Shown: positions 35,055-45,258, numbered from the stretch's first letter. The stretch is 52,475 nucleotides of DNA from Bacteroidia bacterium (GCA_019695215.1 JAIBAK010000023.1:1-52475), one strand, 5' to 3'. The notes: generated by a model from the letters alone, not told the origin. A program made the numbers and translations.

Positions 35055-36299
35055 TTAGCTGGCAAAACCCCTCATGCTGTTGCCCGCAGCAACCGAAGCC
35101 TGCATGGCCGCAAAATTTTCAGCCGGCTGATTTTCTTCTTCACCCTGACCTTTTGAAGCCTGATGAATATCTTTAAGAAACGGAGGCATAAAGTCATTCA
35201 GCTCCTCGTTGCCGCTTGCGGCTTTAATACTTACCGAATAGCGCAGCGAACTGCCATTGCCAATGGTTCGTACCATATTCATCTTAAGCAGGTCGTTAAA
35301 GTCGCGCTGAATGGTTTTGCGGTTGCACCCGAATTCTTCGGTAAGCTCTTTGGTGCTCACAAATCCTTTATGATGGATAATGTACATAATAAGTTCCTGC
35401 CTTTTGTTCAGCAACCCGTGGCTGTACAGTTTAAGTTTATAGCCGTGCTCAAACACGTAGTTCATAATATTGCGCTGCCGCGGGTTGGCATCGTCATATT
35501 CAACCTGCTTGCGAAAATACTGGCGCAGCACCTGTTTTACACGCACCAGGTTATTGTGAAAAATTTCGTTGCCGAATTCTATTTTGCTTTTAAGGTTTTC
35601 AATGCTGAACTCTTCCTGCTCCCTTAGTTCAAAATAACGCGAGCGGTTTAAAAATAACTCATGTTCCAGCGTAAGCAATCCGTCCATCTGAAGGCTGTGT
35701 TTGGCAAGCCAGAAATTTTGCATGAGTCGGGCCAGTATGGGAGCATCGCTGCCAAATGGTTTTATGCGCAAAATTTCAAAATGCAAAATCCAGGAAGTAG
35801 CTATGGGATCGAGTTCGTTTTCGTTTTGCACCATATCAAAAACCTCGGCTAATTGCGCCTCTTCCATTTGAGTGAGCGATTCAGGAAGTTTATGGTACTG
35901 TATGGTGAATAAATCAAAATCTTCGGTGGAGCGGTTTACGGTGCTGCTTATTAATTTGTGCAACTGAACCAGTAAATCCACACTCAATGGTTCGTCCCGT
36001 TTTTTAATCAGGTATTCTTCGGCTTCGCGGTAAATGTATAATGTTTTTTCATTGAACCCTTTGGCCTGTGCTTTTTTGCTCAGAATGTTTTTAAGGGTTT
36101 CCAAATCGGCAATGGAACGTTCCAAAGCATTGGCGTAATAAGAGCGGGAGGCCGATGCATTAAATTGTTCAATGCGCACCACCTTATCGGGCAATTCCAG
36201 AAAGCGGAAAATATTGCCCAGCTCGAAATAAAATTCGTGCAGTTTGGTGTCAGTCTTAAGTAAAGCTACAGGTATGCCCAGCTTTTCTTCTAAAAGCAT
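35055..36299 (-). CDS. degenerate Fic-domain protein with DeoR-like helix-turn-helix
   Basis: 414 residues. Residues ~1-250 follow the Fic/DUF4172-like helical fold: VDLLVQLHKLI, then WILHFEILRIKPFGSDAPILARLM where active Fic proteins have HPFxDGNGRxxR. The catalytic His is Lys180 and the GNGR anion-binding loop is gone (GSDAPILAR), so AMPylation activity is not expected. Residues ~300-360 are a winged helix (ELIMYIIHHKGFVSTKELTEEFGCNRKTIQRDF...) like DeoR/HTH_11 regulators. The C-terminal ~45 residues are disordered. It is probably a transcription regulator that uses the inactive Fic domain for sensing or dimerisation. A TAGATTTG box (minus strand 36311-36304) is adjacent to the start, so the true start could be slightly downstream. 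Confidence 0.7.
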   Translation of the reverse strand: MLLEEKLGIPVALLKTDTKLHEFYFELGNIFRFLELPDKVVRIEQFNASASRSYYANALERSIADLETLKNILSKKAQAKGFNEKTLYIYREAEEYLIKKRDEPLSVDLLVQLHKLISSTVNRSTEDFDLFTIQYHKLPESLTQMEEAQLAEVFDMVQNENELDPIATSWILHFEILRIKPFGSDAPILARLMQNFWLAKHSLQMDGLLTLEHELFLNRSRYFELREQEEFSIENLKSKIEFGNEIFHNNLVRVKQVLRQYFRKQVEYDDANPRQRNIMNYVFEHGYKLKLYSHGLLNKRQELIMYIIHHKGFVSTKELTEEFGCNRKTIQRDFNDLLKMNMVRTIGNGSSLRYSVSIKAASGNEELNDFMPPFLKDIHQASKGQGEEENQPAENFAAMQASVAAGNSMRGFAS

Positions 36300-36494
36300 A
36301 GTTCAAATCTACCTTGTTTTAATTCGCTTTGAAAATGACCACCTGCGGCAAACGCTGTGTTTATTCACAATATGAGGCATAAAGCAGGCGAGAACAATTC
36401 CTGAATAGCAGTTTTACCTTAGAAACAGGTGAGTCGAAAAAAATGGACAAAGTCCCGTTTATGTGGAATTTTGAAAAGTGGGAAAGAAGCTCTT

Positions 36495-37493
36495 TTAACC
36501 CAAATCGGCCAGCCAGGCTTGTAGCAGGGGCATTTCCTGTTCGCCTACTAATTTCAAGTCAATAAGTGCGCGGTAACAGCTTATCAGGTTTTCGCCCAGG
36601 TATTGTGTGCCCGGTTTAAGCTCTAATTTTTCGAGCGTTTCGGCAATTTTAGCGTTGTTGAGGTAACCCGGAATTTCATCTTCAAAATCGCGCAGCAGGT
36701 TGTGCTGGTTGCGCTCCTGCCACACCGTAGCTTCTTCAAATAAAATATGCCAGTTGTTTTCCCAGGCTATCCGCTGGGCTACAAAACTGCGCCATATATC
36801 CGTCATTCTGAAACTGCAATACGCAGGCAGGTACAACAGAGGGAAAGCTTCTTTAAAATGGGTAGTATTTTGACTGTTGTAAGGACACCAGGTGTTTTTA
36901 CCCAAACCTATTTTATGTTTTTCGGTAAACGAAAACGGAAGGCTTTGCGTTAAGCGGAATACCGCATCAATATCCGGATTTTCATCGGCCAGTCCCTGTT
37001 GTATGGGGGCTTTTATTTCGCGCTGTTCAAAGGTGTGCAGCGGCTTTATTTCTTTTTGCAAATACTCGAGCGGATACCCGCGCGGCCAAATATAACCTTT
37101 GGTAAAATGGGCATATACGTTGAGCCATCCCTGCCCGTTTATATCAAAAGCGTGTGTGGTAAGGGAGCGGTTATTCCAGAAATTCTCTCTCGGAAAATTG
37201 TCGTCATCACTTTCAATAATCATTTGTGCACCATTTTTTATCGCTACTAAATATCCTATATTTTTTCGGGCATAGTGGCGCTCGGGGCAAATTTTAGCAA
37301 ACGCAAAAGGCAGTGTTTTTTGTTCTTCGAGGGAGTAAAAGCGGCATCCGTTTAATGAAAAATCCTTTGGCGATTTGGAATCACCGATAAGAATAAACTC
37401 GGTTCCGTTTTTGGCGCATCCTTCGGCAAAAGAACGCAGCACATCGTTGGGGGCAGAAATGGAAGTGATAACTAAAGCGGTATGGCTGTTCAT
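36495..37493 (-). CDS. STELLO/DUF288-like glycosyltransferase
   Basis: 332 residues, GT-A-like. The N-terminal region ALVITSISAPNDVLRSFAEG, FILIGDSKSPKDF, then ERHYARKNIGYLVAIKNGAQ and the acidic metal/nucleotide motif IIESDDDNFP match the DUF288/STELLO proteins and the related reversibly glycosylated polypeptides. STELLO proteins are better known from plants and nematodes; bacterial members are few and uncharacterised. The gene is the last of a three-gene minus-strand operon with GT2 and GT39-like enzymes (8 bp after the GT2 stop), so a part in building one surface glycan is inferred. No signal peptide or membrane segment, so it acts in the cytoplasm. Confidence 0.75.
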   Translation of the reverse strand: MNSHTALVITSISAPNDVLRSFAEGCAKNGTEFILIGDSKSPKDFSLNGCRFYSLEEQKTLPFAFAKICPERHYARKNIGYLVAIKNGAQMIIESDDDNFPRENFWNNRSLTTHAFDINGQGWLNVYAHFTKGYIWPRGYPLEYLQKEIKPLHTFEQREIKAPIQQGLADENPDIDAVFRLTQSLPFSFTEKHKIGLGKNTWCPYNSQNTTHFKEAFPLLYLPAYCSFRMTDIWRSFVAQRIAWENNWHILFEEATVWQERNQHNLLRDFEDEIPGYLNNAKIAETLEKLELKPGTQYLGENLISCYRALIDLKLVGEQEMPLLQAWLADLG

Positions 37494-37501
37494 GAAAAGA
37501 A

Positions 37502-38236
37502 TTAGAGTGATTTGGAGTTAAAAGTAAAACGCAGGATAACGTAATGCAGCAATACTTCAACAGAATTGCGTATGGCCCGCTGCGATACACTGGGCGAAGG
37601 GGCTTTGTAATGAATAGGTATTTCGGCAAAACGTTTTTTACGCAGCAGGTAGCGCACCTCGGTCTGGTAAAAATGGGCTTTCGAAAGCAACTGATAGTCG
37701 AGCAGCTCTTTTACCACCGAGGCATGGAAACCCTGAAAGCCCGATGTCATATCGTACATGCGGGTACCTAAAAGTACATTGGAAAGAATGGTTCCGGTTT
37801 TAGAAAGCATTCTGCGAAAAAAAGGAGAGTCGGACATAGAGCCTCCATTGATAAAACGACTGCCGAAGGCACATTCATTTCCTTCGTTTAATACCCGTAA
37901 AAACATGGGAAGTGCGCGCGGGTCGTGCGAGAGTCCGGCATCCATTTCAATAATAAAATCGTGGCCGTTGGCATAGGCTTCTTTGTAACCGCGCACGTAG
38001 GCGTCCACCACATTTTTATTTTCCGGAGCCCAGATGGTGCTGTACCGGTTGTCGGAATCGCTTTGCTGCCGGCACAATTCAAGGGTACGGTCTTTTGATG
38101 CTTTATCAACCACTAAATAAATTTTACCGCTTCCTAGGCTATTCAATACCTTGGTCACTTCCCTGATAAAATCAGCGAAATCCTTTTCTTCATTTGCCAT
38201 GGGCACTATAGCAGCCCAGTTCGAGTCGAAATACAT
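37502..38236 (-). CDS. family 2 glycosyltransferase (polyprenyl-phosphate mannosyltransferase-like)
   Basis: 244 residues, GT-A fold of the DPM1 type: AAIVPMANEEKDF, IYLVVDKASKDRTLEL, FIIEMDAGLSHDP (DxD-like motif), FGSRFINGGSMSDSPFFRRMLSK and MTSGFQGFHASVVKEL. Such enzymes load a sugar onto polyprenyl phosphate, making donors for GT-C transferases like the one encoded upstream in the same operon. No C-terminal transmembrane helix is present. The gap to the GT39-like stop is ~49 bp. Sugar identity unknown. Confidence 0.88.
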   Translation of the reverse strand: MYFDSNWAAIVPMANEEKDFADFIREVTKVLNSLGSGKIYLVVDKASKDRTLELCRQQSDSDNRYSTIWAPENKNVVDAYVRGYKEAYANGHDFIIEMDAGLSHDPRALPMFLRVLNEGNECAFGSRFINGGSMSDSPFFRRMLSKTGTILSNVLLGTRMYDMTSGFQGFHASVVKELLDYQLLSKAHFYQTEVRYLLRKKRFAEIPIHYKAPSPSVSQRAIRNSVEVLLHYVILRFTFNSKSL

Positions 38237-38285
38237 TTTTGTGGTTTGAGGTCAGGGGTTCAAAGATAAAATAAGCATCCGAATT

Positions 38286-41267
38286 TCAATGAATGCCCAT
38301 GCTGCCAAGTTTCTCAATCATTTGGGTGCAGGCCTGTGCCATTTCCTGATTGCCCATTCTGGTATAGGCATCTCTCATTATTTGGTAAGCCTGAGGCATT
38401 TCCTGCCTTAGGTTCACTGCATTGGTTTCGGCTTCCACACATTTGGCATAATTTCCGGTAAGAAAATACGCCTGCCCTAAAGCCATATAAATTTCAGGAA
38501 GTTTTCCGTTTTGCTTAATGCAATTTTCATATTCGGGAATGGCCTCAGCATATTTCTGCATATTCATGTACGAGGTAGCAGCATGGTAGTAGGCCATAGC
38601 ATAATTAATTTTCAACCCGTACGATTTATGAAACAGTTTAATGGCGGGCTCGTAGTTCTTTTTGTTGAATTCAATTAATCCAAGCAGGTCATATACCTCA
38701 TAATTTTCGGGTAAAAGTTCGAGCGCTTTTTTAAGGTGAATGCGGGCATTGGTTTCATCCAGCATATTTACATAAACACCTCCCAGCACACGGTGAGCTT
38801 CTTCGTTGTTGGGGTTCCAGGCAATGGCCTTTTTTAAGTTGACAATGGCCGAGTCGAAACTGCGGTTGTACAGTTGCGGGTAAGCATCGGCAATGTAATG
38901 ATCGTGGCTTTTTAAAATGGCGGCCAGCGGAACACCATCAGCCTCTATTACGTGTATGGCTTCCTTAGGCGGAAACTGTCCCGAAGCAAGCTGATGCGGG
39001 GTAAGGGTGCGGGTGGTGTAAATGGCGTAATCCCATTTTCCCTTATACCATTCCATATCGCGGGTCCATTGCCATTGGATGCTGTCGGTTACTTTTTGTG
39101 AGTAATACGAAGCATTAAGCGGTTCATTATTGATGGCCACTACCACCGCTTTATTGTAATTGAGCGGCTCGTTTTTCAGCAGCCATTCGGTAGCCTGCTT
39201 CACTACGTTTCCGTAGTAGTCGGTTTCATATTTTCCGTAGGCACCTTTTATTCCGCCTACAAACTGATTAAAATACACATACTCGTTGGGATGGTTTCTA
39301 ACCATCCAGCTTAATGGTTCGGCCAAACCCGCCAGCGGTACCAATACCAGTATAAGCTGAACGGCTTTTATTTTTACCGCAGAGGCAATAATGTCCCACC
39401 CGCAGGCAGCAATGGCTACTAAAGGAGGATAGATAAATAAAAAGTGACGCCACCCATTATACAGCATGGAGTTTTTATAAGCGGCATAAAACACCGGGAA
39501 CACAATAACAAATACGAGCAGCCCTACCACCGGCCAGCGGAATTTTTTACGCGCAAACACAATTAAAAGTAATCCGAGGGCGGCACCTGCAAGAGCCACC
39601 ACAGGTACGGTAATGCCAATATACTTTAACGTGTAATACCACGGCACCTCGGCCATATTGATATGCACTCCTTCAAAATTTTCGTACGAGGTGATGAGCG
39701 AGAAGTTGGTGAATTCTTTAAGTGCTTTTATGGGATTGGTAAACGGTTTGGTAATACCAAACGGCCAGAAAAGTATTCCGAGAAAGTAACTGAAACCGGC
39801 AATGGTAAAAAAGAATTTCAGGTATTTGGGAATTAACGATAAGGCAGCTTTGTTGTTTTTGCGGAGGCGGCCAAGCCACTCAAAACCCATAAAAAGACCC
39901 GTGAATCCAAGAAGAATGATGCCGCCAATACGCATGCTGTTGGTAAGGGCAATACCCAAAATTAAAAACAACAGGGTAGAGGTGCGTGGACTGGGCAGTT
40001 GTTTTAAAAAACGAATCAGGTGATATATGCTGAAAATATATCCTGCAGCAAAAGGAATATCCTTAGGATTATTCATTGACTGACCAAAAAATTGCGGAGT
40101 AATTAAAATAAGAAGCAGCGCAAAAAAAGCCGTGCGCCAGTTGCCTAATTCGCGGGCGGTGAGTGCGGCATAGGTCATAGCCATTAAACCAAACAGGGAG
40201 TTGAGCAAATGCCTTGTTTCAAATTCGCCAAACGGAGACAGGACATCATTTACAAAGGCGGCCAGTAAATCAAAAAAGCTCCCGTAATACAGCAGGTGAC
40301 TGTACAATGCTTTATTGGTATCGAACACGGTTTTGTCTTCGCCAAACGAGAAGAAAAACTTAAGCATGTCCTTGCCGTATTCATTCTGTGCTTTTTCATC
40401 CCAGGTTACTCCAAAATCAAAACTGAGGTAGGGCATGGCCACCAATGCAATGGCAAACACCGTAAAAAACGCCAATCGGTACACGGGATGCTGTGCATCA
40501 CCAAGCGCGTGTGAGGTGGTCTTAAACTCACTGATTGGTTTTTTTACATGCCAGTACCACCGCAGGGTGAACACAAGAGCCAGCGCACTCCACACCTCGC
40601 CCACCCATTTATACGCGCGGTAGGGGTTGGTTTTTAAGGCTACTATTGCCGACTCAACCGAAATCTCATTCAGTTTAATTTTTCCAAGCAATTCGGTGAA
40701 CAGGTTTAAGCCGTTGCCCGATAAATCGCCAAACAGTTTTTTTGCCTTTTCTGTTTTCAGCAAAAGTGCTTTGGCCGATAAATCTTTTATTCCCGAACCG
40801 ATATTGGTTTCGTTTATGAAATTACTTTTCCATTTCAGTAATTTATGCAAAAGGCCAAGGTTGTAGTTGTCTTTGGCCGGGACAAACCAAATAGCATCGC
40901 TTTCTGTTTTTGAATGATTGCTGTTAAACCAGTTAAGCGCATTGGTAGCTGCACAGGCCTGATGCGGATGATAAACATACACCCATTCTCCGGTAATACT
41001 TTCGGTACATTCTCCCAGAGCTTTGCCACCATTCACCGAAGTATTTGCCACGGTAATTTTCCCCTTTGTAAGTGCCTCGGCAACCGATTTGGTTTTAGAC
41101 GACTGAGCCCAAACTTCTTTTTTATCGTCCGGTAAACAAATCACCAGTTCGGCTTCGGTTTTTGATTTGAGCACAAGCCCTGCCAGCAAATCAACTGCCG
41201 AGTGGAACTCTTTATCATCGGTTACAGGAGGTAAAACAAAACTTAATAAGCGGCTGTACGTTGTCAT
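38286..41267 (-). CDS. GT-C membrane glycosyltransferase with pseudo-GT2 and TPR domains
   Basis: 993 residues from ATG 41267 (MTTYSRLLSFVLPP); the in-frame start at 41372 would leave 9 bp to the divergent CotH gene and adds a basic non-conserved leader. Residues ~1-220 look like a GT2/DPM1-type GT-A domain but lack a DxD (VYVYHPHQ stands there). Residues ~240-700 contain ~12 membrane segments with a GT39-like acidic loop (FDFGVTWDEKAQNEYGKDML). Residues ~790-990 are about five TPR units (AIVNLKKAIAWNPNNEEAHRVLGG, ...ALELLPENYEVYDLLGLIEF, ...). It likely uses polyprenyl-phosphate sugar from the downstream GT2 partner to glycosylate an exported substrate, with the TPR outside for protein contacts. 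Confidence 0.8.
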   Translation of the reverse strand: MTTYSRLLSFVLPPVTDDKEFHSAVDLLAGLVLKSKTEAELVICLPDDKKEVWAQSSKTKSVAEALTKGKITVANTSVNGGKALGECTESITGEWVYVYHPHQACAATNALNWFNSNHSKTESDAIWFVPAKDNYNLGLLHKLLKWKSNFINETNIGSGIKDLSAKALLLKTEKAKKLFGDLSGNGLNLFTELLGKIKLNEISVESAIVALKTNPYRAYKWVGEVWSALALVFTLRWYWHVKKPISEFKTTSHALGDAQHPVYRLAFFTVFAIALVAMPYLSFDFGVTWDEKAQNEYGKDMLKFFFSFGEDKTVFDTNKALYSHLLYYGSFFDLLAAFVNDVLSPFGEFETRHLLNSLFGLMAMTYAALTARELGNWRTAFFALLLILITPQFFGQSMNNPKDIPFAAGYIFSIYHLIRFLKQLPSPRTSTLLFLILGIALTNSMRIGGIILLGFTGLFMGFEWLGRLRKNNKAALSLIPKYLKFFFTIAGFSYFLGILFWPFGITKPFTNPIKALKEFTNFSLITSYENFEGVHINMAEVPWYYTLKYIGITVPVVALAGAALGLLLIVFARKKFRWPVVGLLVFVIVFPVFYAAYKNSMLYNGWRHFLFIYPPLVAIAACGWDIIASAVKIKAVQLILVLVPLAGLAEPLSWMVRNHPNEYVYFNQFVGGIKGAYGKYETDYYGNVVKQATEWLLKNEPLNYNKAVVVAINNEPLNASYYSQKVTDSIQWQWTRDMEWYKGKWDYAIYTTRTLTPHQLASGQFPPKEAIHVIEADGVPLAAILKSHDHYIADAYPQLYNRSFDSAIVNLKKAIAWNPNNEEAHRVLGGVYVNMLDETNARIHLKKALELLPENYEVYDLLGLIEFNKKNYEPAIKLFHKSYGLKINYAMAYYHAATSYMNMQKYAEAIPEYENCIKQNGKLPEIYMALGQAYFLTGNYAKCVEAETNAVNLRQEMPQAYQIMRDAYTRMGNQEMAQACTQMIEKLGSMGIH

Positions 41268-41381
41268 AAGCGTTCTTAATAATTCAAAAGCAGCCAAAAA
41301 TAGCCAATTAATTGAACTGAAATAGCACGAAACTGTTTTTTTTCTACGAGGTTTGCTATAACTTGCCGGCACAAACCAAAC

Positions 41382-44003
41382 ATGAGGAAAGTTTTTATTG
41401 TTCAGTTGCTGCTTTTCAGCTTTGTTGCTTCATTACGGGCTCAAAATTTAACCCTTCCCCTTTTTAAGATTGATATTGATACGGTGTACTTAAAAGCCAT
41501 GTATGCCGACCCTAAGGCGGAAATTTATTATCCTGCAGTTTTCCGATTCGACTCTGTTACCTATCAATGTGAAGTGAAATTTAAAGGAGCTTCATCTCTT
41601 TATTACCCTAAAAAAAGCTGGGCTATAAAATTCGGGGATAACGTAAATATTTTTCATGCAAAACGTATTAACCTGAATTGCGATTACAAAGACCACTCGT
41701 ACATGCGCAACCTGATGGTGTTGCGTTTGTTTAAAAATGTGCTCGGGGTTGACGGACCCAATATTACCCATGTGAGTTTTAACGTTAACGGACGCTATGC
41801 TGGAGTGCATACCTACATTGAGCAGATGGATGAAGATTTTCTGGCAAATCACGGGTTGCCTGCCATTGATTTTTACAAAGCCGAAAATCATGGTGCCGGA
41901 ATGTTTGCCCTTACCAAAGATTCTTACTGGCCAGCCGTATGGACCGAGCGGGTGGGTAACGATAGCCACAACGACATGAAAATTCTGACCAATAAAATTT
42001 TTTACTGGAGTGAAGAAGAGTTTGATTCAAGTATTCATACCATAGTTGATGTGGACAATGTAATCAGTTTTTTTGCCGTTCATTTTGCCAATACTGCCTT
42101 CGATAATTTTAATAAGAATCAATATGTAAATTTTAACGGAGCTACCGGAAAATATGAGTGGATACCCTGGGATAATGAAGGGAGTTTTGGTTTTGGGGCA
42201 TTTGGCGATTTTGATACAAGCCATATTGATTACATCATGGAGGATTCCTATACCGGTGAATACAACGTACTCTTTCAGCGGCTTATTGACAATGATTCCA
42301 TACGCGGAGTTTTTAATGCCAGAGTCAACAAGATAGTTAATGAGGGATATAGCTATCTGGACACTTTAATTTACAATACCGCCAACCGCATACGCAATGA
42401 CGTGTATCAGGATACTACCAAAGAAACATCGAATGCCGAATTTGAAAATGACCTCTCGAGATTGCGGTTGTTTATGACCGGACGTAAAAATTTCTTAACA
42501 GCCAATCCGGTGCCCGAACATTATGAGCTCACCGAATTTTACAATTCCAATCCTTTTCCCAATGCTACTTATCCGCTGGCCGATATACGTGTGAAGTCGG
42601 AAGCCAAGCAACGGGTGTTTATGTACCTGGCCGATTCGGTAACTTTCGATATTTTCGGGCGCCCCTTTAATCTGAAACGAATAGAATTGTATGATGACGG
42701 AGCCCATAACGACCTTCAGGCAAACGATCTGGTTTACGGAAACACCGTGAATGCGCAGGCGTTTTACAGCAAGTATGTTCCGTATTCGTTTACGGGAGGG
42801 TATCAGAATTATCCTTCCAACGGGTTGTTTTATGTAGATTACTACCGCTCAAAATCTTTTGCCTTCAACAAAGCAAATACCGATAATAACCTCGGGAACC
42901 GAATTCGTATCGGGCGTACATTTAAACAAAGCAGTTCCTATTTTGTAGAAGTGGTGAATAATTCGTCAAGCCAAACTTCCGATATTTCGTATTGCCATTT
43001 CAGAGTAAATGCGGATTACAAAGATGTGATGTTTTTGCATAATACCCTGTTGCAGCCTGGCGATACATTGATTATTACCAATGATACCATGATGGCGCGT
43101 AAGTCTTTTCCGGGAAAGAAAATATGCAATGTGTCGCTGTATTTCGATTTGCAGGAAAAAGACCTGTTTGAAATTCTCTCTCCTGCTCTTACTCCGCTCA
43201 CTTCAAAAACGCTGCTTTTCTTTGATAATATTCCTTTCCCTGCTACCGATTCGGTGGTGATTAATGAAATTAATTACAACTCTCGGGGAAATCATAATAC
43301 AGGCGACTGGATTGAGTTATACAACCCCAATGCGCATCCGGTAAATTTGAGTAAATGGGTTTTTCGCGACATATCAAATGCGCATAGCTATGTTTTCCCT
43401 GACGGTACCATCATTCAGCCCGATTCTTACTTAGTAGTGTGTGAGGATACACTCGGATACACCCTGTTCAATAATACCAATATTCAGTATATGGGTAATC
43501 TTGGTTACGGGTTTTCAGGTGCCGGAGAATTAATCAGACTGTTTAATGCCAACGGGCAGCTTATTGATTCCGTTTTATATGATGATGTACTGCCCTGGCC
43601 AACCGCTGCTGATGCCAAAGGCCCTACACTCGAACTTAAAAACTTTACATGGGACAATGCGCTGGCAACGTCATGGTATGCTTTTGCCGGAGACTACGGA
43701 ACACCGGGAAGAAGAAATCATATAGTAAATGTGGGAATGGCCGAAACCAAAGTGTCGGACAACGACTTTTTTCAATTGTATCCGAATCCGAATAACGGAA
43801 CATTTACCGTAGCACTTGCTTCGGAAGCTGAGGTAATTGACCTTAGGTTGCTCAATATGCTGGGCGAAGAAATTTATTCGGTACAGGTAAAAAATACAGC
43901 CACACTTAATGCTCAAATACCATCTGTAAAACCGGGAGTTTATATTGTTTCGATACATGCCGGCAACCGCAGTGTGAGCCGAAAGATGGTTATAAGCCAT
44001 TGA
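41382..44003 (+). CDS. CotH kinase family protein with lamin-tail and T9SS sorting domains
   Basis: 873 residues. Signal peptide 1-20 (ends SLRAQ). The CotH domain (~25-420) has the family blocks VKFKGASSLYYPKKSWAIKF, LNCDYKDHSYMRN, GVHTYIEQMDEDFLAN and YEWIPWDNEGSFG; CotH is an atypical protein kinase in spore formers. A lamin-tail domain (~620-720; VVINEINYNSRG...GDWIELYNPNAHPVNLS) and a type A sorting domain (~800-873; FQLYPNPNNGTFTVAL, PGVYIVSI) follow. Secreted or surface-anchored via T9SS; kinase activity and substrate are not established. Divergent from the glycosyltransferase operon. Confidence 0.9.
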   Translation: MRKVFIVQLLLFSFVASLRAQNLTLPLFKIDIDTVYLKAMYADPKAEIYYPAVFRFDSVTYQCEVKFKGASSLYYPKKSWAIKFGDNVNIFHAKRINLNCDYKDHSYMRNLMVLRLFKNVLGVDGPNITHVSFNVNGRYAGVHTYIEQMDEDFLANHGLPAIDFYKAENHGAGMFALTKDSYWPAVWTERVGNDSHNDMKILTNKIFYWSEEEFDSSIHTIVDVDNVISFFAVHFANTAFDNFNKNQYVNFNGATGKYEWIPWDNEGSFGFGAFGDFDTSHIDYIMEDSYTGEYNVLFQRLIDNDSIRGVFNARVNKIVNEGYSYLDTLIYNTANRIRNDVYQDTTKETSNAEFENDLSRLRLFMTGRKNFLTANPVPEHYELTEFYNSNPFPNATYPLADIRVKSEAKQRVFMYLADSVTFDIFGRPFNLKRIELYDDGAHNDLQANDLVYGNTVNAQAFYSKYVPYSFTGGYQNYPSNGLFYVDYYRSKSFAFNKANTDNNLGNRIRIGRTFKQSSSYFVEVVNNSSSQTSDISYCHFRVNADYKDVMFLHNTLLQPGDTLIITNDTMMARKSFPGKKICNVSLYFDLQEKDLFEILSPALTPLTSKTLLFFDNIPFPATDSVVINEINYNSRGNHNTGDWIELYNPNAHPVNLSKWVFRDISNAHSYVFPDGTIIQPDSYLVVCEDTLGYTLFNNTNIQYMGNLGYGFSGAGELIRLFNANGQLIDSVLYDDVLPWPTAADAKGPTLELKNFTWDNALATSWYAFAGDYGTPGRRNHIVNVGMAETKVSDNDFFQLYPNPNNGTFTVALASEAEVIDLRLLNMLGEEIYSVQVKNTATLNAQIPSVKPGVYIVSIHAGNRSVSRKMVISH

Positions 44004-44090
44004 TTAAATGAGTTTCAGGGGCAAATGCATCGGCAATTCCCGGCTTATTTGCCCGTGTAAAAAAGGCAAAAAACTCTCAGTAATTCTTCT

Positions 44091-44098
44091 TACTTTTG
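44091..44098 (+). promoter_or_regulatory. candidate -7 box for gcvT
   Basis: TACTTTTG matches TAnnTTTG and lies 25 bases before ATG 44124. No TTTG at canonical distance upstream. Confidence 0.35.
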
Positions 44099-44123
44099 GC
44101 GTTCAAAATAAAGAATAAAGTTC

Positions 44124-45221
44124 ATGACAACTGCTGCTTTAAAAACTACTTCATTAACCGAGTTGCACAAATCGTTAGGTGCTAAAATGGTTCCGTTTGC
44201 AGGATACAACATGCCTGTATTGTACAATAATTTAATTCAGGAGCATCATGCCGTTCGCAATTCGGTAGGAGTGTTTGATGTAAGTCATATGGGAGAGTTT
44301 ATGCTGAAGGGACCCAAAGCGCTTGATTTAATTCAGGCCGTAACTTCAAACGATGCTTCCAAACTTACTGACGGAAAAGTGCAGTACAGTTGTTTGCCCA
44401 ATGATAAAGGCGGCATAGTTGACGATTTATTAGTGTATCGCTGGAAGGAAGATGAGTATTACCTGGTGGTGAATGCTTCGAATATTGAAAAAGACTGGGA
44501 GTGGATAAGCAAACACAATAGCTATGGAGTAGAAATGGTGAACATGAGCGATGACATGTCGTTGCTCGCTGTTCAGGGACCAAATGCAGTGAAAGCACTT
44601 CAAAAGCTTACTTCGGTTGATTTAGCATCAATGGAATATTACACTTTTACTTCAGGCACACTGGCCGGAATTGAAGGGGTGATTATTTCCAATACCGGCT
44701 ATACCGGTGCAGGCGGTTTTGAGTTGTATGTAATGAACAATGATGCCCGCAAGTTATGGGATGCCGTAATGGAAGCCGGGGCCGAGTTTGAAATTAAACC
44801 CTGCGGATTGGGTGCACGCGACACGCTTCGTTTGGAAATGGGCTTCTGTTTGTACGGAAATGATATTAATGACGAAACTTCACCCATTGAAGCCGGACTT
44901 GGCTGGATAACCAAATTCACTAAAAATTTTACCATGAGCGATTACCACAAAAAACTCAAGGAAGAAGGAGTGAAGAAAAAATTAGTAGGTTTTGAAATGA
45001 TTGAACGTGGCATTCCGCGCCAGCATTATGATATTGTTGACGGGCAGGGAAACGTGATAGGAGAAGTTACTTCCGGAACTCAATCACCCAGCCTTGGCAA
45101 AGCCATCGGAATGGGATATGTGAAAACAGAATACAGTAAACAGAATACCGAAATTTTCATCAATATCCGCGAAACCCGAATCAAGGCCCGGGTTACTAAA
45201 CTGCCTTTTTTACAAAAGTAA
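44124..45221 (+). CDS. gcvT: glycine cleavage system aminomethyltransferase (T protein)
   Basis: 365 residues. GcvT features: [26 protein letters not shown], the [14 protein letters not shown] block, [12 protein letters not shown] and [20 protein letters not shown], then [12 protein letters not shown] protein transfers the methylene from the aminomethyl-lipoyl H protein to tetrahydrofolate, releasing ammonia. The P, H and other components are not here; lpdA (L protein) is 20 kb away. The comB-like gene follows after 37 bp on the same strand. Confidence 0.96.
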   Translation: MTTAALKTTSLTELHKSLGAKMVPFAGYNMPVLYNNLIQEHHAVRNSVGVFDVSHMGEFMLKGPKALDLIQAVTSNDASKLTDGKVQYSCLPNDKGGIVDDLLVYRWKEDEYYLVVNASNIEKDWEWISKHNSYGVEMVNMSDDMSLLAVQGPNAVKALQKLTSVDLASMEYYTFTSGTLAGIEGVIISNTGYTGAGGFELYVMNNDARKLWDAVMEAGAEFEIKPCGLGARDTLRLEMGFCLYGNDINDETSPIEAGLGWITKFTKNFTMSDYHKKLKEEGVKKKLVGFEMIERGIPRQHYDIVDGQGNVIGEVTSGTQSPSLGKAIGMGYVKTEYSKQNTEIFINIRETRIKARVTKLPFLQK

Positions 45222-45258
45222 GTTTTACGCTTGCAGCAGTATTCCCAAACTAAAGGCT

